NCBI GenBank assembly: GCA_964350245.1
Contig: CAYGJC010000002.1
Span: forward strand, 62,001 to 126,000
Origin: JAJACP01 sp964350245
Lineage (GTDB): Bacteria > Chlamydiota > Chlamydiia > Chlamydiales > JAAKFR01
DNA: 64,000 nt
Direction of reading: 5' to 3'
Numbering within the stretch: position 1 is the first letter of the stretch; each line of letters begins with the position of its first letter. Positions 16,509 to 24,808 of this stretch are shown here, piece by piece. Position numbers and translations under genes: made by a program. A model generated the notes under the pieces. The model saw only the letters and a list, made by a program, of their open reading frames with translations, was not told the DNA's origin and did not search any database.

Positions 16509-17830
16509 CTGCTTTTTTGGTTCCAAAATTGTTCGATTTCTTCCAGTGTTTTTCCTTTGGTTTCAGGCACTAGAAAGTAGATGAAAAACCAGCAACCAAT
16601 CGAGATAAATCCATAGAGCCAGAAGGTGTTAGCTTGACCAAAGTTTTTGATGAGAGTGAGAAATGTGATGGCTACTATAAGATTGGCGCTCCAATTAATA
16701 AAGGTAGCGACACTCATAGCTTTTCCACGCACCGAAAGCGGATAGATTTCGGCAATCAGGAGCCAGAAAATGGGGCCCAGGCTAATGGCAAAGGAGGCAA
16801 CGTAGAAGATCAGACAGAGTGTCGTTGTCCAGCCGAGTAAGGCGGAAGGAGCAGCAAAGTAAAAACTCAAACCCAAAATCCCCAAAGAGAGGATCATACC
16901 GGCGACTCCGATGAGTAAAAGAGGACGCCTTCCCAGTCTATCGATCAACTGAATGGCAACAAGAGTCATGACGAAGTTAACCACACCAATGCCGGCGGTG
17001 GCTAAGATTGCGGTTACGTTCGACTCGAGCCCTGTCATCTTAAAAATAGTGGGTGCGTAGTAGATAATGGTATTGATGCCGGTGACTTGTTGAAAGAGGG
17101 CAAGCGCAATTCCAATCACAAGAGGAATAGAGAGCTTTTTAACCCAAAGTGGCGCTTTTTTTTCTTGGACATGGAGTGTTTGTTGCATTTCATTGAATTC
17201 AAACCGGGCAAGCTCTTCCGGGTGGAGAAAAAGCAGGACGTTTTCCGCTTTTTTTGCGAAGCCATTTTGGAGCAACCATCTTGGGGTTTCTGGGAGAAAA
17301 AGCATACCGATGCCCAGAATAACAGAGGGGATGATAGCGAAACCTAGCATATAGCGCCACAGTTCATGGTGGGCGAAGCTGAGATTGACCAAATAGGCAA
17401 TACAGATTCCTGCTGTGATCATCATCTGGTTAAAGGAGACAAAAAAGCCACGCTTGTTCGGAGGGGATATCTCTGAGATGTAGAGAGGAACAGCCATAGA
17501 GGCGCCGCCTATTCCAAGTCCCACGACAATTCTTCCCCAGATCATCATATGTATGTTGGTGGCGAATGCTGTTAGTATAGCGCCTACAAAAAAGAGAAAA
17601 GCTGTGAGGATAATGATTTTTTTTCGCCCAAAGTAGCTGACCCCTTTTCCAGCTAAAAGAGCGCCTGCGATCGCCCCAAAAAGGAAGGAGGCAATGACCA
17701 CTTCTGTTTGTCCATCGGTAAGGTGAAATTGGTGGTTGATAAACAAAATAGCGCCAGAAAGAACGGCCACATTATAACCGAACAAAAATCCACCCAAAGC
17801 AGCAATCGAAGCCATGACATAGTTTTTCAT
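16505..17830 (-). CDS. MFS sugar:H+ symporter (XylE/GalP-type)
   Basis: A 441-residue, 12-helix major-facilitator protein. ATG 17830 is used; four codons upstream only a TTG is available. Sugar-porter signatures are present: GYNVAVLSGA in helix 1, YFGRKK and DRLGRRP after helices 2 and 8, PETPRWLL after helix 6, QQVTGINTIIYYAPTIF in helix 7, and VPETKGKTLEEIE at the end. The last motif is a hallmark of xylose/galactose/glucose porters. It would import a hexose or pentose with protons. Chlamydiaceae import glucose-6-phosphate instead through UhpC, so a free-sugar porter suggests a broader carbon diet. Confidence 0.9.
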   Translation of the reverse strand: MKNYVMASIAALGGFLFGYNVAVLSGAILFINHQFHLTDGQTEVVIASFLFGAIAGALLAGKGVSYFGRKKIIILTAFLFFVGAILTAFATNIHMMIWGRIVVGLGIGGASMAVPLYISEISPPNKRGFFVSFNQMMITAGICIAYLVNLSFAHHELWRYMLGFAIIPSVILGIGMLFLPETPRWLLQNGFAKKAENVLLFLHPEELARFEFNEMQQTLHVQEKKAPLWVKKLSIPLVIGIALALFQQVTGINTIIYYAPTIFKMTGLESNVTAILATAGIGVVNFVMTLVAIQLIDRLGRRPLLLIGVAGMILSLGILGLSFYFAAPSALLGWTTTLCLIFYVASFAISLGPIFWLLIAEIYPLSVRGKAMSVATFINWSANLIVAITFLTLIKNFGQANTFWLYGFISIGCWFFIYFLVPETKGKTLEEIEQFWNQKSR

Positions 17831-17861
17831 GCTCTTATTCAAGCAATAGGGATGCCAATTC

Positions 17862-19571
17862 TTACAGATTTAGGTTTACGGTGAAAGAGGGATCATCGCT
17901 TTCGGGGGCAATTTGGGTGCCGTCTTGCCCTAGGATATCGTCGTAGTCAAAGGCATAACCGTTGTAACCTGCCTCGTGCATCGCACGGTCATAGACGTTG
18001 TACATGGGACTGCCGTCAGAGTCTGTTGCCTTGTAAAAAAGATCACGGTGATCGAGAAAAAACTGTTTTCCAATTGGGTGATCCCAGTCTGTTGTTGCAT
18101 CCTGTGGGCGTACTCCTGCATTGAGCATGGCCGCTAAGTCGCGCATCAAATCTTTTTGGGTGTCGCTTGTTTCTTTACCTGGACACCAATCTCCCGTCGC
18201 ACCTGTGAACCAAGGAATTGAGTTGTCTCCATTTGTAGGAAGGCTTGTCACCAGTTTGCCACTTTTGTCGTAAAAATTGAAATTTTTGCCGTCCGCAGAG
18301 ACCTGCCCACGCAAGACAACGCGTTTTCCGTTGATACTCGCTTCGAGATAAAGAGAGTGTCCCCCTTTACCTTCTTGATAGTAAGCAAGAAAAACCTTTT
18401 TGAGGTAGTTGTCGTAGTAGTGTTTAAACTGACCTGGCATGTGTTTAGGAGACATGGCGCGTAGCACCTTACCATCTTTTCCATGAAGAAAGAGACCTCC
18501 GCCGCTCCATGTATGATTGGGAGAGGTGTCGTATTTATTCAAATTGTTTTGGAAATCGTTTAATAACTTGTTTGGATCGCCCCCAAAACCGATTTTCGGT
18601 CCCTCTCCATTCTTTGTTTTCATGCGCATCTGGATCGAGGGAGGGCCAAACGTATCTACTGCCGAAACATCGGCAAAAATCGTTCCATTATTGGTAAATT
18701 CAATCATGGACCACTTGGTCTCATAGTCTGGACTACTTGGATTTTGGGGATCAGGGTTATCTGTATGTAACGGTCCTTCAGAGAAATACATGCGACCTGA
18801 AATCAACTCAGGTAACTTGATCTTGATCTGATCGCCGTCGTGAGGTAAATCAGAGAAGCGCACACAGTACTTGGATGGATCAGGAGGGTGCTTGGGGTCA
18901 TAATCGTGGTATTGAGGATTTCCACTCTTGTCCCATGTCACATAGCACGGCTTTTTGGTTTGTGGGTCAATCCCTTGTACGCGTAGATAGACTTTACTCA
19001 GATCGGTTCCGGGCGGCACATTGATCGTAAAGGGAACAACACCCCCTATGAGCATCGCTTGTACCATCATCTGCTCGATTTTTCCGCCTGGCCATGGCGC
19101 ATCAGCTTTGTGCACGCTATGTTGATAACCTTCACTAACAAAGGCTCCGTTTGGAGAGTGGGCGAATACCGCCTCTCTCACATGCGTAACTAGAGGATCA
19201 TCAATCCCTGTGGTTTCTGGTGTGAGCTTAGAAATGGTCTCATGGACGGAAGTGTCCACTTGGTGCTTGTGCGCGTCCATTAGGGCGTCGAGCTTCTCGG
19301 CACATGCCGCGCTTGTTTCATCTCCATTTAAATAGGCTTGTTGGATTTGAATATATTGCGAACGGGTCTCAGCGGTGAGCTCGGTAAGGTGGTGGTCTAA
19401 GTGAACAACAGCGCTCTCAATATCGGCTTCTTGAACATCTCCTGAAATCCCTCTCTCATGAAGAGCTTCTTTAATGGCTTTAATTTCCGATGCGCTCTTA
19501 TCCGGGTGCTCGTTCCAATAGTTTTTCCATGAAAAGCTTGAATCTGAAGGATTTACGTTGTGAATATCCAT
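17862..19571 (-). CDS. GH64-type beta-1,3-glucanase (thaumatin-like superfamily) with helical N-terminal extension
   Basis: A 569-residue protein. I use ATG 19571, six bases after GGGGA, because a TATAAT box at 19596-19601 leaves no room for the upstream GTG. Residues 1-140 are charged and helical without signal peptide. From ~168 the sequence fits glycoside hydrolase family 64: a beta-sandwich VPFTINVPPGTDLSKVYLRV, then KWSMIEFTNNG...FADVSAVDTFGPP. In the second stretch, Glu291 and Asp306 align by position with the catalytic acid pair of GH64 laminaripentaose-producing glucanases. The family-like YAFDYDDILGQDGT lies near the C terminus. It should release oligosaccharides from beta-1,3-glucan. 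Lack of a Sec signal suggests cytosolic action or type III secretion; both are inference. Confidence 0.75.
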   Translation of the reverse strand: MDIHNVNPSDSSFSWKNYWNEHPDKSASEIKAIKEALHERGISGDVQEADIESAVVHLDHHLTELTAETRSQYIQIQQAYLNGDETSAACAEKLDALMDAHKHQVDTSVHETISKLTPETTGIDDPLVTHVREAVFAHSPNGAFVSEGYQHSVHKADAPWPGGKIEQMMVQAMLIGGVVPFTINVPPGTDLSKVYLRVQGIDPQTKKPCYVTWDKSGNPQYHDYDPKHPPDPSKYCVRFSDLPHDGDQIKIKLPELISGRMYFSEGPLHTDNPDPQNPSSPDYETKWSMIEFTNNGTIFADVSAVDTFGPPSIQMRMKTKNGEGPKIGFGGDPNKLLNDFQNNLNKYDTSPNHTWSGGGLFLHGKDGKVLRAMSPKHMPGQFKHYYDNYLKKVFLAYYQEGKGGHSLYLEASINGKRVVLRGQVSADGKNFNFYDKSGKLVTSLPTNGDNSIPWFTGATGDWCPGKETSDTQKDLMRDLAAMLNAGVRPQDATTDWDHPIGKQFFLDHRDLFYKATDSDGSPMYNVYDRAMHEAGYNGYAFDYDDILGQDGTQIAPESDDPSFTVNLNL

Positions 19572-19595
19572 GGGCTGTCCCCGTTTATTCACAAT

Positions 19596-19601
19596 ATTAT
19601 A
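19596..19601 (-). promoter_or_regulatory. -10 box of the GH64 gene
   Basis: A perfect TATAAT on the minus strand lies about 25 bases upstream of the chosen ATG. The region 16-18 bases further upstream has no strong TTGACA match (TAGTCA/GTCAAT). Confidence 0.5.
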
Positions 19602-19621
19602 ACAAATTTTTTAATTATTGA

Positions 19622-21421
19622 CTACTCAGATTTAAGCACTTCCATGAAAGCACTTTGTGGAATAGAGACTTTTCCAATCTCTTTCATCCGTTTTTTCCCT
19701 TTTTTCTGCTTTTCCCAGAGCTTCCGTTTTCGTGTAATGTCTCCCCCATAGCATTTGGCGGTGACGTTTTTAGAAAGAGCGCTTATAGTCTCGCGCGCCA
19801 CAATCTTGCCGCCAATAGCGGCCTGAATGGGTACTTTAAAGAGTTGTTGAGGAATAACCTTCACCAATTTTTCGCAAATCGCTCTTCCCTTAGACTCGGC
19901 CTTAGAGCGGTGCACCATGCAGGAGAAGGCATCAACAGGCTCCTCATTGACGCGGATTTCCAGTTTGATGATGTCACCCTTCTCGTAATGATCAAATTCG
20001 TAGTCGAAGGAGCCGTATCCTTTGGTGACGGATTTGAGTTTGTCATTGAAATCGGTGATGATTTCGTTGAGGGGAAGTGCGTAGGAGAGAACAAGCCGTT
20101 TGGCGTCGAGGGTGTCTGTCTTTAGGCACTCACCTCTCTTCTCCATCCCCAGAGTCATGACAGCACCTAGGTAGTCACTAGGAATCAAGATGTGTGCGAC
20201 GACCCAAGGTTCCTCTACTTTCTCGATCAGCGTTGGATCGGGATAATGTGCGGGGTTATCAACGGTGACAACCGTCCCGTCTCGGAGGATCACTCGGTAA
20301 ACAACGCTAGGGGCAGTTGTGATCACGCTGACATCGAACTCACGCATAATCCTTTCAAAGATGATTTCAAGGTGTAGCAGTCCTAAAAAGCCGCACCGAA
20401 ATCCAAATCCCAGCGCTGTCGAGCTCTCTTGTTCCACAAATAGGGCCGAATCGTTGAGCTGTAGCTTGGTCAGGGCGTCACGTAGAGCTTCAAAATCAGT
20501 TGTGTCAACAGGATAAATACCGGCAAATACAACAGGTCTGATCTCCTTAAAGCCAGGCAGGGCTTTTTCTGCCTTTTTTTTCTGGAGAGTAAGGGTATCG
20601 CCAATCTTCACGTCTTTAACGTTTTTGATATTGGCAATGAGGTAACCCACTTCTCCTGGCTTAAGAGAGTCTGTCTTGGTCGCTTTGGGGCGGAATACGC
20701 CCACCTCGAGGATATCGAAGGTCTTTCCGGTAGCCATAAAGTAGATACGCGTGCCTGGACCAATCTCTCCACTTATGATGCGGACATAAACCATCACTCC
20801 TCGATAGGGATCGTAGTGGGAGTCAAAAATCAGCCCCCTGAGAATATCATCTTCAGGCTCTTCGGGGGCGGGCACATCCGTGATAATTTTATCTAATATT
20901 TCCTGAATTCCAATCCCCGACTTTGCAGAGCATTTGATAGCTCCAGAAGCATCAAGACCGATATACTCTTCAATCTGTCTTTTCGCCTCATCGACATCTG
21001 CAGCAGGGAGATCAATTTTGTTGAGAACAGGAATGATTTCTAGATTTCGATCAATGGCTAGATAGACATTGGCCATGCTCTGCGCTTGAACTCCCTGGCT
21101 CGCGTCCACGACCAAAAGAGCTCCTTCGCAAGCAGCGAGCGATCTTGAGACTTCATAAGTAAAGTCGACGTGGCCTGGTGTGTCGATCAAATTGAGCTGA
21201 TAGATCTCTCCATCGGGGCCCGGGTAGTGCATGGTCACCGGATGCGCCTTGATGGTAATCCCGCGCTCTCTTTCAAGGTCCATTGCATCCAAGAGCTGCT
21301 CTTGCATATCTCTTTGTTCAATCGTTTTTGTGAGCTCTAAAAGACGATCCGCGATTGTCGATTTCCCATGGTCAATGTGGGCAATGATGGAGAAATTGCG
21401 TATGTTTTTGCGCTTATACAT
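19622..21421 (-). CDS. lepA: elongation factor 4 (LepA)
   Basis: A 599-residue translational GTPase that binds stalled or maturing ribosomes and promotes back-translocation or biogenesis. The G1 motif AHIDHGKST is at residues ~15-23, the switch region carries ERGITIKAH, G3 is DTPGHVDF, and G4 is NKIDLPAA. The specific C-terminal domain contains ISALSKNVTAKCYGGDITRKRKLWEKQKKGKKRMK, which distinguishes LepA from EF-G. Length is typical. It lies downstream of npt1, with a terminator between, so it probably has its own promoter. Confidence 0.97.
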   Translation of the reverse strand: MYKRKNIRNFSIIAHIDHGKSTIADRLLELTKTIEQRDMQEQLLDAMDLERERGITIKAHPVTMHYPGPDGEIYQLNLIDTPGHVDFTYEVSRSLAACEGALLVVDASQGVQAQSMANVYLAIDRNLEIIPVLNKIDLPAADVDEAKRQIEEYIGLDASGAIKCSAKSGIGIQEILDKIITDVPAPEEPEDDILRGLIFDSHYDPYRGVMVYVRIISGEIGPGTRIYFMATGKTFDILEVGVFRPKATKTDSLKPGEVGYLIANIKNVKDVKIGDTLTLQKKKAEKALPGFKEIRPVVFAGIYPVDTTDFEALRDALTKLQLNDSALFVEQESSTALGFGFRCGFLGLLHLEIIFERIMREFDVSVITTAPSVVYRVILRDGTVVTVDNPAHYPDPTLIEKVEEPWVVAHILIPSDYLGAVMTLGMEKRGECLKTDTLDAKRLVLSYALPLNEIITDFNDKLKSVTKGYGSFDYEFDHYEKGDIIKLEIRVNEEPVDAFSCMVHRSKAESKGRAICEKLVKVIPQQLFKVPIQAAIGGKIVARETISALSKNVTAKCYGGDITRKRKLWEKQKKGKKRMKEIGKVSIPQSAFMEVLKSE

Positions 21422-21447
21422 GAACGGAAGGATACTCCTCTGAAGAC

Positions 21448-21480
21448 AAAAAAAGGAAGCTCAAAAGAGCTTCCTTTTTA
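21448..21480 (-). terminator. rho-independent terminator after npt1
   Basis: The stem GGAAGCTC/GAGCTTCC with an AAAA loop (21455-21474) is followed on the minus strand by a U-run of seven (21448-21454). The other side is also T-rich, so it could work in both directions. Confidence 0.85.
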
Positions 21481-21504
21481 CCTAGCAAAATAGTCTGCTG
21501 GAAT

Positions 21505-23067
21505 TTAAGAAGAGGCGACTTCGGCTGTTTGGCCTTCGGTTGTCGGAACTTCTTTCTCTTGGTCTTTCGGTGCTGCAGTCAATGCATTGAACTGTTTACC
21601 TAACGCTTTTGATGCAATCATCCAAGCGATGATCACAACAGCTAGGATAGCCGCCAAAATCGGTGTGATGGCTCCAATAGTACCAAAGCCAACCAACAAA
21701 CCTTGTTGGATTAAAGAGCCACCCGACTTTCCAAGACGTGCACCCACAACATCAATGGCTGCCTTTCCTTTCATTTTCTGCTCTTGATCGAGCGGAATAT
21801 ATGCCATCTCTTTGGTAGGATCAAAGAGTGAATACTTACAAGACTTACTCATGATGTTTTGAATCATCCCGATTACAACAGCCAACATTAATGGTGTTGT
21901 TCCAAGAGCAGCAATCACACCACCCAAGTTGTCGCTAAAGATGACAAGTGAGAAGAAAATGGCACCTGTACCAAGTAGAACAACAGGTGTGACAAGAGCA
22001 GCTTTAGTCCAGCCAAAGCGTCGGATGACATTTCCTCCCACAAAGAGCATCATCAAGACGGTGATCGCTCCTGTCATCGTGGAGAAGTAACCCATAAAGG
22101 TGCTGTATTCATTCGCATCCGGATAGCGAAGTTTCAACTGGCTTTTCCAGGTCACCTCAACGATGTTAATCGCCACTCCGTAGCTAATGACTAGAATGGC
22201 CAAGCAAAGGATGTAAGGAGACTTAGCCAGGTAGAGGAAGCTCTCTTTCATACCCATTTTAGGCTTGTTCTTCTTCTTGCTAGCAACCAGTTCTTCAGGA
22301 TCATAGAAGCGGGGATCGGTTAACACTTTACGATTAATCCACCAGTATGTAGCAAGAATCGTAAGTCCAGCTACCACAACCATGCTCATGAGAAGATTAA
22401 GGGAAATTCCCCATGCATCGACTCCTTCTGGAACATGTTTACGGATGTTAGAGACAAGCACAATGGCAGGTCCTGAACAGAGAAGAGCGATGTTGGCTCC
22501 AATTCCAAACAGGGTGTAAAAACGTTTTGCCTCACCAACACGTGTAATGTCATTGGCAAATCCCCAGAACATAAGCGAGAGCATGACGCTACCCCAAAGC
22601 TCGGCTAATACATAGAAAAGAGCGTATGTCCAGTTACGGAAAATCGCAACAAATCCCATCAAACCTTGCGGTAAGAAAGCCTGCAGTCTGTCCGCTAGAT
22701 CAGTTGGGTGTAAGAGCTCTTTGTTTGGATAAAGGACCACAGCAAACAGAGCAAAAAAGATAAGAAACGGCGTTGTCACCGCATAAAACAATCTCTCTTT
22801 ACTCAAAATATTACTGAGCTTTGCGTATACGAGCATAAAGAGCACCGCACAAGGAACGACTAGCCACACTTTAATGAAGGGAATTGCTTCAGCTCCAGAA
22901 CCAGGGGCAGTGACGATAAGGGTGTCCTTTGTATCGCGCAAAATTGTGTAATTAAATGAAATACAAAAGAACATTAAGAACATGGGAAGCACTTTTTTTA
23001 GCTCGAACGCATGGATCGGCCAAAAAAAGGAACGCAGTTTCCCAAACTCTTTACTATCATTCGCCAT
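21505..23067 (-). CDS. npt1: ATP/ADP translocase (nucleotide transporter, energy-parasite type)
   Basis: A 520-residue, 11-12-helix membrane protein of the NTT family (TlcA/Npt1). It exchanges host ATP for bacterial ADP + Pi and is a hallmark of chlamydiae and rickettsiae. Characteristic text includes FFWPIHAFELKKVLPMFLMFF, FNYTILRDTKDTLIVTAPGSGAEAIPFIKVW at residues ~35-68, LAELWGSVMLSLMFWGFAN, and KEMAYIPLDQEQKMKGKAAIDVVGARLGKSGGS near 420. Length and motifs favour the Npt1 ADP/ATP exchanger over the uniport or proton-driven isoforms, which I cannot exclude. The ribosome-binding site GAGGA precedes ATG. Flanking genes lepA and a CT066-like gene match chlamydial order. Confidence 0.95.
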   Translation of the reverse strand: MANDSKEFGKLRSFFWPIHAFELKKVLPMFLMFFCISFNYTILRDTKDTLIVTAPGSGAEAIPFIKVWLVVPCAVLFMLVYAKLSNILSKERLFYAVTTPFLIFFALFAVVLYPNKELLHPTDLADRLQAFLPQGLMGFVAIFRNWTYALFYVLAELWGSVMLSLMFWGFANDITRVGEAKRFYTLFGIGANIALLCSGPAIVLVSNIRKHVPEGVDAWGISLNLLMSMVVVAGLTILATYWWINRKVLTDPRFYDPEELVASKKKNKPKMGMKESFLYLAKSPYILCLAILVISYGVAINIVEVTWKSQLKLRYPDANEYSTFMGYFSTMTGAITVLMMLFVGGNVIRRFGWTKAALVTPVVLLGTGAIFFSLVIFSDNLGGVIAALGTTPLMLAVVIGMIQNIMSKSCKYSLFDPTKEMAYIPLDQEQKMKGKAAIDVVGARLGKSGGSLIQQGLLVGFGTIGAITPILAAILAVVIIAWMIASKALGKQFNALTAAPKDQEKEVPTTEGQTAEVASS

Positions 23068-23109
23068 AAAGTTTCCTCAAAGTTAAATTAGATCATCTTA
23101 AGAGGAGGA

Positions 23110-23137
23110 ATTATACCATAACTAGAGGAAAATGCAA
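23110..23137 (-). promoter_or_regulatory. probable npt1 promoter
   Basis: On the minus strand TTGCAT (23132-23137) and TATAAT (23110-23115) are 16 nt apart. The predicted start lies about 35 nt upstream of the npt1 ATG. Confidence 0.6.
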
Positions 23138-23138
23138 G

Positions 23139-23169
23139 CAAAAAAAAAGCCCGTCAGTATCTGACGGGC
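23139..23169 (-). terminator. rho-independent terminator after the CT066-like gene
   Basis: The perfect stem GCCCGTCAG/CTGACGGGC with a 3-nt loop (23149-23169) is followed on the minus strand by about ten Us (23139-23148). It separates the CT066-like gene from the npt1 promoter. Confidence 0.92.
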
Positions 23170-23188
23170 GTATAAACGAACAGAAAGG

Positions 23189-23695
23189 TTAGAGCGTGTC
23201 GCTATAGGCTTCGGCCGCCTCGATCGTGGCGATTGTCTCTGAGTAGGCGTTCCAAAGCTCTTGGTTGATCTTATTATCCCGGATCGTCCGGATGAGCTCT
23301 CTTTTTAAGGTGGGAAGGGAGCGGCGTGGGCTAAAGCGAGAAACCAGGTCATCATCGCCTACTTGCCGAGCTAGCTCTAGTACACGTTCGATATCTGTAC
23401 GCGTAAAATTGATAAAATCACGTCTTTTGCGGGAGCCTCGAGGGGCGCGCGGCTTAGGCTCCAGAGCTTGGGGCGTATCGGACTCTATAATAAATTTTTG
23501 AAGAAGGGCGAAAAGCTGATCAGGATCTGAATTTTTTAATTTACGCAGCGTAAAGTGGTGGATGTACCCTTCATCAGGACCCGGCAAATACTTACATAGA
23601 TCGTTCTCTTTAGTTCCATTCACTTTTTGAATTGCTTTGTCAATGATCTTATCAAGTGCTTGTTTGCTCTTGATTTGTTGTTCTGTCAAGGCCAT
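23189..23695 (-). CDS. conserved chlamydial protein, CT066-like by position
   Basis: A 168-residue soluble protein of unknown function. It is helical, with a basic middle linker (PRAPRGSRKRRDFINF, ~91-106), and has no signal peptide or membrane segment. It lies directly upstream of npt1, where chlamydiae carry the hypothetical gene CT066 (about the same length). Assignment rests on position and size, not on motifs. A ribosome-binding site (GGTGGAG) precedes ATG, and a strong terminator follows the gene, so it is monocistronic. Confidence 0.75.
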   Translation of the reverse strand: MALTEQQIKSKQALDKIIDKAIQKVNGTKENDLCKYLPGPDEGYIHHFTLRKLKNSDPDQLFALLQKFIIESDTPQALEPKPRAPRGSRKRRDFINFTRTDIERVLELARQVGDDDLVSRFSPRRSLPTLKRELIRTIRDNKINQELWNAYSETIATIEAAEAYSDTL

Positions 23696-23848
23696 TTCTC
23701 CACCTTCCTTAATTAATAAATATCAACGTCCATAAAGTTATGTTGCGGGAGTTTATGGAATGAAATGATTTTCTGCAATATTTCTGTTATTTTTCGAATA
23801 AAACTTTTCCAGAATAGGTGTCGTAGCTTACTATTACACAGTTATCAT

Positions 23849-24808
23849 ATGTCTTTAAAAATTATATCATCGAATTCGATCGGAATTGCCGCAGGGAAAG
23901 GAGGGGTTGGAAAATCTACCCTAACGGTCCTGTTGGCTGGAGCGTTTAAACGGCGTAAGGCGCGTGTGGGCATTTTAGATGCCGATCTCTACGGTCCTTC
24001 TCTCCGCCACCTTCTTCCTGAGGACCATCTTCCCATAGTAAAGGAGGGGAAATGGATTCCTGCCCTCTCTCAGGGGATACAGCTTATCTCGATGGCTTAT
24101 TTTCAAAAAGAGACGGCCGTGCGCGCTCCTATGGCCAACCAAGTGTTGGGACAGTTTTTGAAAAATGTTGCCTGGGAGGGTGTGGATCCGCTATTGATCG
24201 ATTTTCCACCCGGAACAGGCGATATTCCTCTGACGGTAGTTCAGGCGGCTCCGCTTTCCGGGGTTATTTTGGTTACAACGCCTCAGGAAATGGCTGTAAT
24301 GGATGTGAGAAAGAGTCTTGTTTTTTTTCAAAAAATGCGTATTCCGATTTTGGGTATTGTGGAGAATATGGTAGGAGCCGTCTTTGGAGAGGGGGGAGGA
24401 CTTGCACTTTCATATGAATTTAGTGTACCCTTCCTAGGTTCGATCCCGCTTGATCCGGCTATTCGGAAAGCAGCTGAGAATGGGACGCTTGCAGATCTTG
24501 AGTACGCAGATCCGATGCTTGAGAGAGTGATTCAGATTGGTTCAGATCCGATCCGAAAGGTTATTCTTTCAGAGGGGGTTCTCACAATTGAATGGCAAGA
24601 GGGGGAGGCTAGCGTGCTGATGGCAGAATCTGTGCAGAAAGAGTGTCCGTGTGCTCACTGCAAGCAGGGAGCCTCTGTTCTCCCTGGTGTGGCGTTCTTA
24701 AGCTATGATCGTGTTGGACGTTATGGGCTTCGGTTTCGCTTCTCTTCCGGATGCTCTTATGGGATTTATGATTTTTCACTATTGAAGAGGTTCACATGCG
24801 CACACTGA
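23849..24808 (+). CDS. Mrp/ApbC-type P-loop ATPase fused to a C-terminal DUF971 domain
   Basis: A 319-residue protein; the ATG at 23849 puts the P-loop at the usual place. Residues ~9-230 are an Mrp/NBP35 ATPase: deviant Walker A GKGGVGKST (16-24), DADLYGPS (44-51), and LLIDFPPGTGD (115-125). These proteins carry Fe-S clusters to targets. The CxxC normally found after the VENM motif is missing: the sequence runs VENMVGAVFGEGGG. Residues ~234-313 match DUF971 (GBBH-like N-terminal domain): SEGVLTIEW, then CPCAHC (266-271), then RVGRYGLRFRFSSGCSYGIYDFSLL. The N-terminal DUF59 domain common in Mrp is absent. It overlaps the ytgA start by 13 nt. Confidence 0.88.
   Translation: MSLKIISSNSIGIAAGKGGVGKSTLTVLLAGAFKRRKARVGILDADLYGPSLRHLLPEDHLPIVKEGKWIPALSQGIQLISMAYFQKETAVRAPMANQVLGQFLKNVAWEGVDPLLIDFPPGTGDIPLTVVQAAPLSGVILVTTPQEMAVMDVRKSLVFFQKMRIPILGIVENMVGAVFGEGGGLALSYEFSVPFLGSIPLDPAIRKAAENGTLADLEYADPMLERVIQIGSDPIRKVILSEGVLTIEWQEGEASVLMAESVQKECPCAHCKQGASVLPGVAFLSYDRVGRYGLRFRFSSGCSYGIYDFSLLKRFTCAH

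Noticed and set aside
19655..20125. 156-residue plus-strand frame
   Set aside because: It is fully antisense to the conserved LepA coding region and shows no family pattern or ribosome-binding site.
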